Below are positions 17,732-26,704 of a stretch of DNA of 26,704 nucleotides, one piece after another. The stretch comes from an uncultured Collinsella sp. (GTDB lineage: Bacteria; Actinomycetota; Coriobacteriia; Coriobacteriales; Coriobacteriaceae). The notes below the pieces were generated by a model, which saw only the letters and a list, made by a program, of their open reading frames with translations, did not search any database and was not told the DNA's origin. The stretch spans positions 1 to 26,704 of the forward strand of contig CABUMU010000006.1 of the NCBI GenBank assembly GCA_902492855.1. Reading direction: 5' to 3'. The stretch's first letter is position 1. Every line of letters begins with the position of its first letter. The position numbers and the translations under genes are program-made.

Positions 17732-17758
17732 CGAAAGACGGGCGATGACCGTCTTTCG
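17732..17758 (-). terminator. Candidate terminator after the FHA gene
   Basis: CGAAAGACGG (17732-17741) and CCGTCTTTCG (17749-17758) form a perfect 10-bp stem with a 7-base loop, 13 bases beyond the FHA stop. The minus-strand tail is only moderately T-rich (TCTGCTACCTTCT), so termination may be partial. Confidence 0.6.
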
Positions 17759-17771
17759 ATCACCGCCCGCG

Positions 17772-18734
17772 CTAGTCCACAATAACGAGAAACGTTGTAT
17801 AGAGACCCAAGTGAAGTCTGTCGCTGTTTTCGATTTCCACCGGGGGATAGATTTTGCCGGGCTCTCGTTGGTCGCGGGGCGGCTCGATTACGATATCGCC
17901 GTCACCCGCGCCCGATTCGAGCACTGTGCCGTTGGTCGACCCAAGGCCCTGGGCGTACCAGTGCTCACCCTCAAGCCAAATGCGAAGATGCTCGCGCGAT
18001 GCGTCGGCGCCCACATCGGTGATGCTGGGCGAGGTTTTGGGCAAAGAACCAATCACGGTGCCGCGCGGATCGCGTGTGAGGGGATGGATTTGCATGCCGG
18101 CGCAGTTGTCGGCATGGGTTCTGAGCAGACCGAGGTTGGGGGCGACGGTGCGCGGCTGCTCCAGGCTGCTCATAAAGCCACGTCCGACGGTAGTTTCGGT
18201 GGTGCCAAAGTGCTCGCCCGTCTTGCTGTCGCAAAAGCGCTCGACGGTGGCCACGCCCTGAACGGGATCGGCGAGCGCCCCCGTTGCCACAAAGAGCATA
18301 AGGTAAAGCGTGCTTTTCTCGCGCACGGCATTGCCGTCAAAGTTGTCGATGCGATTGAGGGCATTTGCATATAGGCGGCTGTCCAGCTTGTAGCTGGCGA
18401 GAGCCGACATCATTTCGTTGGCGGCCGGACCGCGATAGTGCTCGGCGATTGCCCGATAGGCGGACTCGCCGCCGCCGAGCTTGCTGCAGATTGCCGAGGA
18501 AAGGTTGAGCGTGGTGACGGTAAAGTCGCTGTAGATGGAGGGCGCGCACTGGTCAGGCTTGCGATGGACGATGTAACGGGTGAGATACGAGCGGTTGGAA
18601 GAGCATTTCTCGAGCAGGGTACTGCCGAGATAAGAGTTTCCATTGATGAGCATTCGGGCGATCTCGAGATGTTTAAGACCGCCGAACGAGCGAATATCGT
18701 TATAGAGGACCGAGCAAGGCGTCTCTGCTGCCAC
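17772..18734 (-). CDS. FHA-domain protein with uncharacterised N-terminal region
   Basis: The 320-residue protein carries a C-terminal FHA domain at about residues 225-318, with GTVIGS, SREHLRIWL and GSTNGTVLE providing the phosphothreonine-binding loop residues (Ser-Arg-x-His, Asn-Gly-Thr). The first ~200 residues are helical, with no membrane segment and no domain I recognise; they contain scattered cysteines and an IYSDFTVTTLNLSSAI stretch. GTG 18734 was chosen as start because AAAGGAGG lies 5 bases before it; a TTG start at 18764 would lack such a site. It is upstream of, and on the same strand as, the Ser/Thr kinase, so it probably binds the kinase or its phosphorylated targets. The N-terminal function is unknown. 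Confidence 0.82.
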   Translation of the reverse strand: MAAETPCSVLYNDIRSFGGLKHLEIARMLINGNSYLGSTLLEKCSSNRSYLTRYIVHRKPDQCAPSIYSDFTVTTLNLSSAICSKLGGGESAYRAIAEHYRGPAANEMMSALASYKLDSRLYANALNRIDNFDGNAVREKSTLYLMLFVATGALADPVQGVATVERFCDSKTGEHFGTTETTVGRGFMSSLEQPRTVAPNLGLLRTHADNCAGMQIHPLTRDPRGTVIGSLPKTSPSITDVGADASREHLRIWLEGEHWYAQGLGSTNGTVLESGAGDGDIVIEPPRDQREPGKIYPPVEIENSDRLHLGLYTTFLVIVD

Positions 18735-18913
18735 GGATACCTCCTTTGATTGCTTCCTAGCCAATATGGCGATAGGAATTAATGGCCCCCGGTGGGCGAC
18801 GTATTAAATGGCTGCGCAATATATAGCGTAACTAAAGCAACATTATAGGCCACATGTTCGAAATTGCAGGAAGACCGAGAGATTTTGGTTGGACTGAACG
18901 GAAATCCCCCTCT

Positions 18914-18970
18914 GTCTTGTTCTGTAACATTTGGACCCGGTTTTGCCCTGCATCTGTTACAGATTGACAC
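18914..18970. repeat. R1 palindromic repeat, solitary degenerate copy E
   Basis: Arms GTCTTGTTCTGTAAC (18914-18928) and GTTACAGATTGACAC (18956-18970) are separated by 27 bases. The total is 57 bp as in all other copies, but the outer arms have decayed. It lies between the divergent FHA and helicase genes. Confidence 0.8.
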
Positions 18971-19241
18971 AATCGGCCAGGCCCACCTCGTCCGCCTCGT
19001 CATCTGTGGTTTACGTGGGGGCATGCGAAGCACGGGTATACTAACCGGCGGCGAATCTGCTCCATCGCTTAGAGCTGCTGCGTCTGGACGGCGCGTGATA
19101 GGGCTGCCAAAGCGATCGCCAGCGTGCTGAGCAACGTCCTCTCTGTGCGCACCTGTTTTTGTATGTATTAGCGCACTACCAAGCACGCCCGCGCGGCCGC
19201 ATGCCGTGCCCATTGCGCGTGCAGATAAGGAACAACAACAT
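18971..19241. other. Long leader region of the helicase gene
   Basis: No gene is seen. TATACT (19037-19042) could be a -10 box but has no clear -35. If used, it would give an mRNA leader of about 200 bases, as is common for DEAD-box RNA helicase genes. A small hairpin GTGCGC (19144-19149) with GCGCAC (19170-19175) lies within it. Between 18735 and 18913 nothing is recognised apart from the presumed FHA promoter area. Confidence 0.35.
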
Positions 19242-21491
<2,250 letters not shown>

Positions 21492-21525
21492 CATACGCGT
21501 CGCACGCTAGAGCGAGGCGAACTAA

Positions 21526-21557
21526 GGGCCCCGAGCAACTATGCTCGGGGCCCTTTT
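21526..21557 (+). terminator. Rho-independent terminator of the helicase gene
   Basis: GGGCCCCGAGC (21526-21536) and GCTCGGGGCCC (21543-21553) form a perfect 11-bp GC-rich stem with a short loop, followed by TTTT. It lies 34 bases after the stop codon. Confidence 0.92.
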
Positions 21558-21663
21558 GTTTGCCGCATCCGACCGTTGGTCCGGTGTGATTTGCTCAGGA
21601 ATGCACCTGGAGGATGCTGAAGGCCCGTTTTCAGCCATGCGGCAATGGGTCCCATGGGGTGCG

Positions 21664-21900
21664 CCGTGCATTTTTTGGAGTATTCTGCAGATCGAGTTGC
21701 CTGCATACGATTCGACGTCGCCAGCGGTGGCCTTCGGATATCCCTAGCGAGCGTTTTGAGTCAGACTTTTCCGTTTTCCGGTGCAAAGGTGTGTCATTCT
21801 CGTTATAGCGGAACCCAAAATGATGCAGCGCCCTACAGTTTTGCCCGCTCGCGGCGGTGTTGGCACGAGCGCGTTGCAGAATACTCCGTTTTTTGCACGG
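21664..21900. repeat. Candidate MITE-like element bounded by 26-bp inverted ends
   Basis: The segment 21664-21689 (CCGTGCA, T-run, GGAGTATTCTGCA) is inverted at 21875-21900 (TGCAGAATACTCC, G, T-run, GCACGG). The flanking 7 and 12-13 bases match as reverse complements, while the T-run keeps the same strand in both. The 185 bases between have no open frame that looks coding. The rest of the gap (21558-22147) holds only repeat R2 copy 2 and short random frames. Confidence 0.5.
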
Positions 21901-21999
21901 TCCGGGATGGGGTACCTCAGGAGAACACAGCGGTATCACGTAAATATATGCAATCTGTAACGGAAATTATGCAAATCGATGAGGCAGACAGCATAGCTT

Positions 22000-22061
22000 G
22001 GTGCAAAGGGGTCAGGTTAATCTGCACCAGGTTGGTGGAAACAAACCTGACCCCTTTGCGC
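22000..22061. repeat. R2 palindromic repeat, copy 2
   Basis: GGTGCAAAGGGGTCAGGTT (22000-22018) pairs with AACCTGACCCCTTTGCGC (22044-22061). Inside, CTGCACCA and TGGTGGAA form a weaker second stem. It lies about 90 bp upstream of the EFR1 gene, before a TATACT (22087-22092) that may be its -10 box. The nested stems and GGGGTCAGG ends recall RAYT-linked REP sequences. Confidence 0.85.
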
Positions 22062-22147
22062 TAAACCGGGGTGTCCCCGCGCGCCGTATACTCTGTCTAA
22101 GCATGCGGGCGGCTTGGTGTGTTACCAAGCGTAGGGGAGGATGTTCG

Positions 22148-22909
22148 ATGAGCATGTTCGAAATTGTGTTTAGTCCGACGGGCGGAACGGAGAAAGTGTC
22201 TGGTCTTGTGACCGGGGTGCTGGATGGGAATATCGTTACCGTCGATCTGACCGATAGCGGGTTGGATTTCCACGGGGTCTCGATGGCGAAGGGCGACGTT
22301 GCGGTTATCTCCGTCCCATCATATGCTGGCAGGGTTCCAGCTGTGGCGGTTGAGCGACTGGGAATGGTGCGTGGCAACGGAGCTCGGGCTGTTTTGGTTT
22401 GTGTTTACGGGGGCCGCGCGTTTGAGGATACGCTTATTGAGCTGGAAGACGTTGCGAAGCGTGCCGGATTTAGGGTGGTTGCAGCGGTTTCTGCCATTGC
22501 CGAGCATTCCGTTGCTCGTCAGTTTGCTGCTGGGCGACCGGATGCGCAGGATGTGGCGCAACTTTCAGAGTTTGCGCAGCGAATCCGGCAAAAGCTACTG
22601 GACGGGGCTGCGTCCGAGCCCTCTATTCCCGGCAATCGTCCTTATAAGCAAGCTGGAGGCCACAGTATGGTGCCCCATGCAACGGAGGATTGCGTCTCCT
22701 GCGGTGCTTGCGCTGCGTTGTGCCCTGTTCGAGCTATCGACAAGGACGATCCAAGGCAGGTGGATGGCGAGGCGTGCATCTCCTGCATGCGTTGCGTCTC
22801 CGTATGCTCGCAGAATGCTCGCAAACTTGACCCTAACAAACTTGCCGCCGTTACCCAGATGCTGAGCAAGGCTTGCGTCGAGCGCAGGGAATGTGAGATC
22901 TTCATCTAA
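22148..22909 (+). CDS. EFR1-type fusion of flavodoxin-like and 2[4Fe-4S] ferredoxin domains
   Basis: The 253-residue protein begins with a flavodoxin-like domain (FSPTGGTEKVSGLV as FMN phosphate loop, then VISVPSYAGRVPAVA and VLVCVYGGRAFEDTL). It ends, from about residue 180, with two ferredoxin cluster motifs, CVSCGACAALCP and CISCMRCVSVC, each followed by its partner cysteine, so two [4Fe-4S] clusters are expected. It would carry electrons in the cytoplasm; the partner is unknown. ATG 22148 was chosen because AGGGGAGG ends 7 bases before it; the open frame extends to 21998 but through repeat R2. It appears less GC-biased than its neighbours and is bracketed by R2 copies, suggesting possible acquisition. 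Confidence 0.9.
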   Translation: MSMFEIVFSPTGGTEKVSGLVTGVLDGNIVTVDLTDSGLDFHGVSMAKGDVAVISVPSYAGRVPAVAVERLGMVRGNGARAVLVCVYGGRAFEDTLIELEDVAKRAGFRVVAAVSAIAEHSVARQFAAGRPDAQDVAQLSEFAQRIRQKLLDGAASEPSIPGNRPYKQAGGHSMVPHATEDCVSCGACAALCPVRAIDKDDPRQVDGEACISCMRCVSVCSQNARKLDPNKLAAVTQMLSKACVERRECEIFI

Positions 22910-22922
22910 CGCAAGCGAGATT

Positions 22923-22985
22923 GGTGCATTGGGGTCAGGTTAATCTGCACCAAGTTGGTGCAAACAAACCTGACCCCATTGCACC
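22923..22985. repeat. R2 palindromic repeat, copy 3
   Basis: GGTGCATTGGGGTCAGGTT (22923-22941) faces AACCTGACCCCATTGCACC (22967-22985), with an inner stem GCACCAA-G-TTGGTGC. It is the best preserved copy, 63 bp, 13 bases after the EFR1 stop. It may protect or end the transcript. Confidence 0.9.
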
Positions 22986-22992
22986 AGAGCAA

Positions 22993-23039
22993 GGAGTGTC
23001 CCTGGGTGCCGGCAGAAATGGAGTGCCCCTAAGTGTCGC
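22993..23039. repeat. Degenerate 20-bp direct repeat pair
   Basis: The 20-base stretches at 22993-23012 and 23020-23039 both begin GGAGTG(T/C)CCCT and match at about 15 of 20 positions, 27 bp apart. The function is unknown; they may be decayed repeat-family debris. Confidence 0.4.
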
Positions 23040-23041
23040 CT

Positions 23042-23077
23042 AAATACCGTTTATCGAAGAAAAAATACCGTTCATCG
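23042..23077. promoter_or_regulatory. Tandem 15-bp direct repeats upstream of the PTS promoter
   Basis: AAATACCGTTTATCG (23042-23056) and AAATACCGTTCATCG (23063-23077) match at 14 of 15 positions and are exactly 21 bp apart, two helical turns. They end 10 bp before the putative -35 box, where an activator bound on one face of the DNA would sit. The regulator is unknown. Confidence 0.6.
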
Positions 23078-23087
23078 GTCATAATGG

Positions 23088-23115
23088 TTGTTCCGGCTTT
23101 GGGCTTGTCTACAAT
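23088..23115 (+). promoter_or_regulatory. Candidate promoter of the alpha-glucoside PTS operon
   Basis: TTGTTC (23088-23093) and TACAAT (23110-23115) are separated by 16 bp. Transcription would begin near 23122, just before the hairpin leader and about 130 bases before the IIA start. Confidence 0.6.
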
Positions 23116-23136
23116 AGCTCTCGTAAAAAGAAATGC

Positions 23137-23233
23137 GGAAGGTTACCGAGTCCCTCGGACGTGGGCCTAACCAAAGTCTTTGAACGGGTGTGTCTCTATG
23201 GATGCATTCGCTTGATTTTGGTTGGGCTATATT
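23137..23233 (+). promoter_or_regulatory. Putative LicT/BglG-type antitermination leader (RAT plus overlapping terminator)
   Basis: The first structure (23137-23172) has GTTAC followed by CGAG-TCC-CTCG and lower-stem pairing GGTTA/TAACC, similar in plan to ribonucleic antiterminator (RAT) sites. An alternative stem pairs GCCTAACCAAA (23165-23175) with TTTGGTTGGGC (23217-23227), followed by TATATTT. It overlaps the right half of the first structure, so the two exclude each other. An antiterminator of the LicT family is encoded two genes downstream. The RAT match is approximate and the terminator loop is long (about 40 bases), so this is inference. Confidence 0.45.
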
Positions 23234-23252
23234 TATGAAGGGACATACCACC

Positions 23253-23765
23253 ATGGGTTTCTTTTCTCGCCTGATGGGCGGTTCGGGTGAGCAGAAGACT
23301 GCAGCTTCCGAGTTCGAAATTCTCGCTCCCGTTTCCGGCGAGCTTGTTCATCTAGAAAATACCAATGACCCCGCTTTTAGCAGCCGTGCCGTGGGCGATG
23401 GCGTTGCCGTGGTTCCCCAAGAGGGAACGGTGTGCGCTCCTGTTTCCGGCACCGTCGCGGCGCTGTTTCCGACTGAGCACGCGCTGGGCATCATGTCCGA
23501 CGACAGCTCTGCTCAGGTGATGCTGCATATCGGAATCGACACTGTTAAGCTTGAGGGCAAGGGCTTCCATGCGCTTGTTGCCCAGGGTGACCATGTCGAC
23601 GCGGGCCAGCCCCTCGTCGAGGTCGATTTCGACGTGGTCCGCGCCGCCGGCTTCGATCCCACGGTCTTCGTTATCGTGTGCGAGCGCTCGGAGAACTCGA
23701 CTCTTCGTGAGCATGCTTCCGGCCCTGTTGCTGTTAAAGAGCCTGTCATCTGGCTTTCCGAGTAA
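23253..23765 (+). CDS. PTS glucose-type IIA component
   Basis: This 170-residue IIA-Glc-type (Crr-like) phosphocarrier accepts phosphate from HPr and passes it to a IIB domain. The active-site His92 lies in VMLHIGIDTVKL, and the second conserved His76 in PTEHALGIM; these match H90 and H75 of the E. coli protein. The usual FEILAPVSGELV start and a mobile N-terminal tail are present. ATG 23253 follows GAAGGGA at good spacing; the in-frame ATG at 23235 is possible. The IICB encoded downstream lacks its own IIA domain, so this protein is its likely donor. It is first in the operon and follows a candidate antitermination leader. Confidence 0.92.
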   Translation: MGFFSRLMGGSGEQKTAASEFEILAPVSGELVHLENTNDPAFSSRAVGDGVAVVPQEGTVCAPVSGTVAALFPTEHALGIMSDDSSAQVMLHIGIDTVKLEGKGFHALVAQGDHVDAGQPLVEVDFDVVRAAGFDPTVFVIVCERSENSTLREHASGPVAVKEPVIWLSE

Positions 23766-23771
23766 ATTCTT

Positions 23772-24638
23772 GTGGTGGGTACCGTGGTTATCAAGCGAGT
23801 TTTTAACAACAACGTCGCAATGGTCACTTCGGACGATGGCTCCGAGCTCATCGTCATCGGTCGAGGCCTCTGCTTTGGCCGTCATGCCGGCGATGCCATC
23901 GACGAGGCGTCGATCGAAAAGACCTACGCGTTGCAGGAGGGAACTTCTCAGGACTCGCGTACGATTGACCGCTTGGCACATCTTTTGGAGTCCATCCCCA
24001 CCGTCAACCTCGTGATTGCCGAGGACATTGTTCAGATGCTCCGTCGAGAGCTCAATGTTGATATCAACGACAAGATTCTCATTGCTCTCGCAGACCATAT
24101 CAGCCTTGCTTTGGAGCGTGAGCGCAAGGGCGTCTCCTGTGAGAATCCGTTGCTGCTCGAGATCCAGCAGTTCTATCGCAAGGAGTATGCACTTGCGGGC
24201 CGTGCACTGCAGATTATCAAGGAGTATATGGGCATCCAGATGAGCGAAGAAGAGCAGGGTTTTATTACGCTGCATATCGTCAACGCCACCATGCCGCAAC
24301 GCTCCGATCGTTTGATTGTTTCGGTCCAGCTTGTTCGCGACGTGCTCGCGATTGTTTCCAAGCGCTATGCTACGACCCTCGATGACACCTCGCTGCCTTA
24401 CGAACGTTTCGTTCGTCACCTGCAGTTTTTCGCACAGCGAGCGCTCGATCCTACGGCCGGGCAAATCAACGGAGACGCGCTGTTCCGAATCGATGAAACG
24501 GCCTATCCGTGCGCATTCTCGTGCGCGGACGCCATAGCCGCCCACTTGTCGTCTACCTATAACGTTGTCGTTACCGATGCCGAGAAGAGTTATCTCGCAT
24601 ATCACATTGTTAACCTGCTTGGAGAACCTGGTCTCTAG
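23772..24638 (+). CDS. BglG/LicT-family transcription antiterminator with PRD1-PRD2
   Basis: This RNA-binding regulator prevents early termination of PTS operons when its sugar is present. An N-terminal CAT RNA-binding domain (FNNNVAMV, IVIGRGLCFGRHAGDAID) is followed by two PTS regulation domains. The conserved phosphorylated histidines His109, His168, His216 and His278 have spacings 59-48-62, identical to those of LicT (100, 159, 207, 269). Its activity would be set by HPr and the IICB protein encoded next. The start is a GTG; 23772 is given, but 23775 or 23784 are possible and the ribosome site is weak, which suggests coupling to the IIA gene 6 bases upstream. The likely target is the leader at 23137-23233. 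Confidence 0.92.
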   Translation: MVGTVVIKRVFNNNVAMVTSDDGSELIVIGRGLCFGRHAGDAIDEASIEKTYALQEGTSQDSRTIDRLAHLLESIPTVNLVIAEDIVQMLRRELNVDINDKILIALADHISLALERERKGVSCENPLLLEIQQFYRKEYALAGRALQIIKEYMGIQMSEEEQGFITLHIVNATMPQRSDRLIVSVQLVRDVLAIVSKRYATTLDDTSLPYERFVRHLQFFAQRALDPTAGQINGDALFRIDETAYPCAFSCADAIAAHLSSTYNVVVTDAEKSYLAYHIVNLLGEPGL

Positions 24639-24737
24639 GCATAACGTGCCCACACATCGATTGATATAAGGCAAGGCTCACGGTCTTGTCCAGGGCACAT
24701 CTGTCTTAATTTGCGGAAAAGGAAGGGGAGTACCGCT

Positions 24738-26354
24738 ATGACCGCAAAAAAGAAGTTCAATTTCAAAGCGCCATTGGAGGTGTTCGCGAAGTCGATCGTC
24801 CAGCCGATGATGTGTCTCTCGGTTGCCGGCATCCTGCTCATCGTGGGCATCATTCTGACCAACAAGACCATTTGTGCTTTGGTCCCCGTACTGGGCTCCG
24901 GTCCGTTCCAGCTTGTGGGCGCCGTTGTCTACCAGTCGCTGATGTTTATCATCAACAACCTCTCGATTCTGTTCTGCGTGGGCATTGCCGGCGCCATGGC
25001 AAAGAAGAACAAGGGCCATGCTTCGCTGATTGCCCTGATGTCGTTCTTCCTGTTCCTGCAGGCTAACAACATCGTGCTCAACGCCACCGGCTCTCTTGCC
25101 GATGCGAGCGGCATGCTCGGTCTTACCGGAACCGGCCAGGCCACCGTTATGGGCATCCAGGTGCTCGATACCGGCGTGTTCGGCGGCATCATCCTGGGCT
25201 GCATCACCGGTGCCGTGTTCAACAAGTACTCGAACAAGCAGTTCCCCATTGCCCTTTCGATGTTCTCGGGCGTTCGCTTTCCGTTCCTGATCATGATCAT
25301 CATTTCCTGGATCATGGGCGCTGGCTTCTGCATCGTTTGGCCTCCGGTTCAGGGTGCCATCTCCTCCGTTGCCGGCATCATTAAGGAGTCGGGCAACATC
25401 GGTCTGTTTATTTACGGCATGCTCAACAAGCTGCTCGTTCCCACCGGTCTGCACCACCTCATCTACACCCCGTTCCAGTTCTCCGATGTGGGTGGCACCC
25501 TGACGCTGGGCGATCAGGTTATCGCCGGTGCCTACCCCATCCGTGTCGCCGAGATGGCAATGACGGGCCAGCCCTTCTCCGATAGCACCTACTTCAACAG
25601 CTACACCTTCAACAACTTGTGGCCCTACATCGGTATCGGTCTCGCCTTTATCTTCACCGCTTACAAGGGGAACAAGGATAAGACCAAGGCCGTTATCATC
25701 CCGCTGATCATCACCGCCGTGCTCTCCTGTGTCACCGAGCCCATGGACTTCCTCTTTGTCTTTGCCGCTCCCGTGCTCTTTGTCGTTCACTCGGTTCTTT
25801 CCGGCATCTTCCTGGTCCTGCTCAAGGTCCTCTCCGTGCCCGCTTCGACTGCAGGCGGCATCATCAACATCGTGGTTTCCAACCTGGTCCTCGGTGTCGA
25901 CAAGACCAACTGGCCGGTTATGCTGGTGCTTGGAGTCGTCAACGCCGCTCTGTACTTCTTCCTCTTCACCTTCCTCATCAAGAAGCTCAACCTCCACACG
26001 CCTGGTCGCGAGGAGGAGTCCGAGCTCGCCGAGTCCGTTGCCGAGGGCGAGGCCGCCGCGTCTGTCGCGGTGAAGCAGGGCGCTGTTGCCGCGGCTCCCG
26101 CAGAGGGCGTCGATGCAGGTATTGCCGACCTGGTCGCAGGTCTTGGTGGCAAGGACAACATCGAGGAGCTCGAGAACTGCTTTACGCGTCTCCGCGTGAA
26201 CGTTAAGAACCCGGACCTCATCAATGAGGACCTCATCAACCACGTGCCCAACAGCGGCATCAACCGCAACGGCAATAATATCCAGATCATCTTTGGCATG
26301 AAGGTCGCCGAGATGCGCGACAAGGTCGAAAACGCAATTGAGAAGGAGCAGTAA
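24738..26354 (+). CDS. PTS alpha-glucoside-type IICB component
   Basis: This 538-residue sugar permease imports and phosphorylates an alpha-glucoside such as maltose. The IIC domain (residues 1-~420) has about ten membrane helices and the GLHHLIYTPFQF and VTEPMDFLFVFAAP motifs of the glucose/alpha-glucoside superfamily. An Ala/Glu-rich linker (~435-465) joins the IIB domain, whose phosphorylated Cys481 is in ELENCFTRLRV. There is no IIA domain; the IIA protein encoded upstream should supply the phosphate. ATG 24738 follows GGAAGGGGAG. The GH4 gene starts 3 bases after the stop, so the product is probably a 6-phospho-alpha-glucoside. The exact sugar is unknown. Confidence 0.93.
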   Translation: MTAKKKFNFKAPLEVFAKSIVQPMMCLSVAGILLIVGIILTNKTICALVPVLGSGPFQLVGAVVYQSLMFIINNLSILFCVGIAGAMAKKNKGHASLIALMSFFLFLQANNIVLNATGSLADASGMLGLTGTGQATVMGIQVLDTGVFGGIILGCITGAVFNKYSNKQFPIALSMFSGVRFPFLIMIIISWIMGAGFCIVWPPVQGAISSVAGIIKESGNIGLFIYGMLNKLLVPTGLHHLIYTPFQFSDVGGTLTLGDQVIAGAYPIRVAEMAMTGQPFSDSTYFNSYTFNNLWPYIGIGLAFIFTAYKGNKDKTKAVIIPLIITAVLSCVTEPMDFLFVFAAPVLFVVHSVLSGIFLVLLKVLSVPASTAGGIINIVVSNLVLGVDKTNWPVMLVLGVVNAALYFFLFTFLIKKLNLHTPGREEESELAESVAEGEAAASVAVKQGAVAAAPAEGVDAGIADLVAGLGGKDNIEELENCFTRLRVNVKNPDLINEDLINHVPNSGINRNGNNIQIIFGMKVAEMRDKVENAIEKEQ

Positions 26355-26357
26355 ACA

Positions 26358-26704
26358 ATGATCATTACTCTGTGTGGTGGCGGATCCACCTTTACCCCCG
26401 GCATCGTCAAGTCCATCGCCCTGCGCAAGGACGAGCTCGACGTTGACGAGATTCGTCTGTACGACATCAACGAGGAGCGCCAGCGCAAGATCGGCGTGCT
26501 CGTGGACTGGATTTTGCACGAGGACCTCGGCCTGGACATCAAGCTCACGGTGACCACCGACAAAAAGACGGCTTTTACCGACGCGAGCTTCGTGTTTGCC
26601 CAGATGCGCGTGGGCGGCTACGCCATGCGCGAGCAGGACGAGAAGATTCCGCTGCGTCACGGCTGCGTGGGTCAGGAGACTTGCGGTTGCGGCGGCCTTG
26701 CCTA
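26358..26704 (+). CDS. GH4 6-phospho-alpha-glucosidase, N-terminal part (runs off the window)
   Basis: This family 4 glycosidase hydrolyses the phosphorylated disaccharide delivered by the PTS, using NAD+ and a divalent metal. The first 115 residues show the NAD-binding motif CGGGSTFTPGIV, then DEIRLYDINEERQ, the GlvA/MalH-like VFAQMRVGGYAMREQDEKIPL, and VGQETCGCGG. The last motif is usually QETCGPGG in the GlvA and MalH sequences I recall; here Pro is Cys. ATG 26358 follows GGAG at the end of the IICB gene. Most of the enzyme, including the metal-binding Cys/His, lies beyond the window. Confidence 0.9.
   Translation, partial: MIITLCGGGSTFTPGIVKSIALRKDELDVDEIRLYDINEERQRKIGVLVDWILHEDLGLDIKLTVTTDKKTAFTDASFVFAQMRVGGYAMREQDEKIPLRHGCVGQETCGCGGLA

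Noticed and set aside
21951..21961. Isolated CAATCTGTAAC as a further R1 copy
   Set aside because: It matches the left arm, but no right arm occurs at the fixed 27-bp distance or nearby, so it is at most a relic.
24639..24737. GTGCCC/GGGCAC pair before the IICB gene as terminator or second antitermination site
   Set aside because: The stem is only 6 bp with a ~40-base loop and no T-run, too weak to call.
24678..26660. 660-codon minus-strand frame opposite the PTS IICB gene
   Set aside because: The plus-strand frame encodes a clear PTS permease; the antisense frame is His/Asp/Gly-rich without motifs and reflects GC bias.

Overview
The window looks like chromosomal DNA of a high-GC gut actinobacterium of the class Coriobacteriia, most likely a Collinsella. 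This rests on the strong G/C bias at third codon positions, on the gene types (DUF6273 proteins beside FHA and Ser/Thr-kinase genes, an EFR1-type flavodoxin/ferredoxin, a PTS plus GH4 locus), and on my memory of Collinsella-type proteins. No alignment was run.

Layout from left to right: a partial phosphoglycerate mutase (gpmA, minus strand); the glutamate synthase operon gltB-gltD; a protein of unknown function (7265-7972); an AbiEi/DUF559-like PD-(D/E)XK nuclease (8419-9489) lying between two arrays of palindromic repeats; an amidohydrolase ending at a bidirectional terminator; a small membrane zinc-ribbon protein (minus); a copper-resistance operon copA-copZ-csoR (minus) with a CsoR-like operator in the copA promoter; a phospho-signalling cluster (minus) of an FHA protein, a membrane-anchored Ser/Thr kinase and a DUF6273 segment that was probably once the C-terminus of the kinase; a DEAD-box RNA helicase with a long RGG tail; an EFR1-type flavodoxin/ferredoxin; and an alpha-glucoside PTS operon (IIA, LicT/BglG antiterminator, IICB, start of a GH4 6-phospho-glucosidase) with a leader that looks like an antitermination switch.

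The most unusual feature is in the intergenic DNA. At least three palindromic repeat families occur there. Family R1 is a 57-bp element made of two 15-bp inverted arms (GTCTCRATCTGTAAC and its complement) around a 27-bp centre. Sixteen copies occur at five loci, mostly as tandem arrays with a fixed 80/81-bp period. Arms and period are conserved, while centres and spacers vary. Arrays B and C flank the nuclease gene and share a duplicated segment of about 138 bp. Family R2 (about 63 bp, three copies) brackets the EFR1 gene and lies beside csoR. Family R3 (67 bp, two copies) occupies both gaps of the copper operon, and one copy encodes the last codons of CopA. A fourth inverted-repeat pair lies at 21664-21900. 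No transposase, cas gene, tRNA or rRNA is visible. The R1 family with its linked nuclease is the best candidate here for an undescribed system, but a functional link between them is only a hypothesis.
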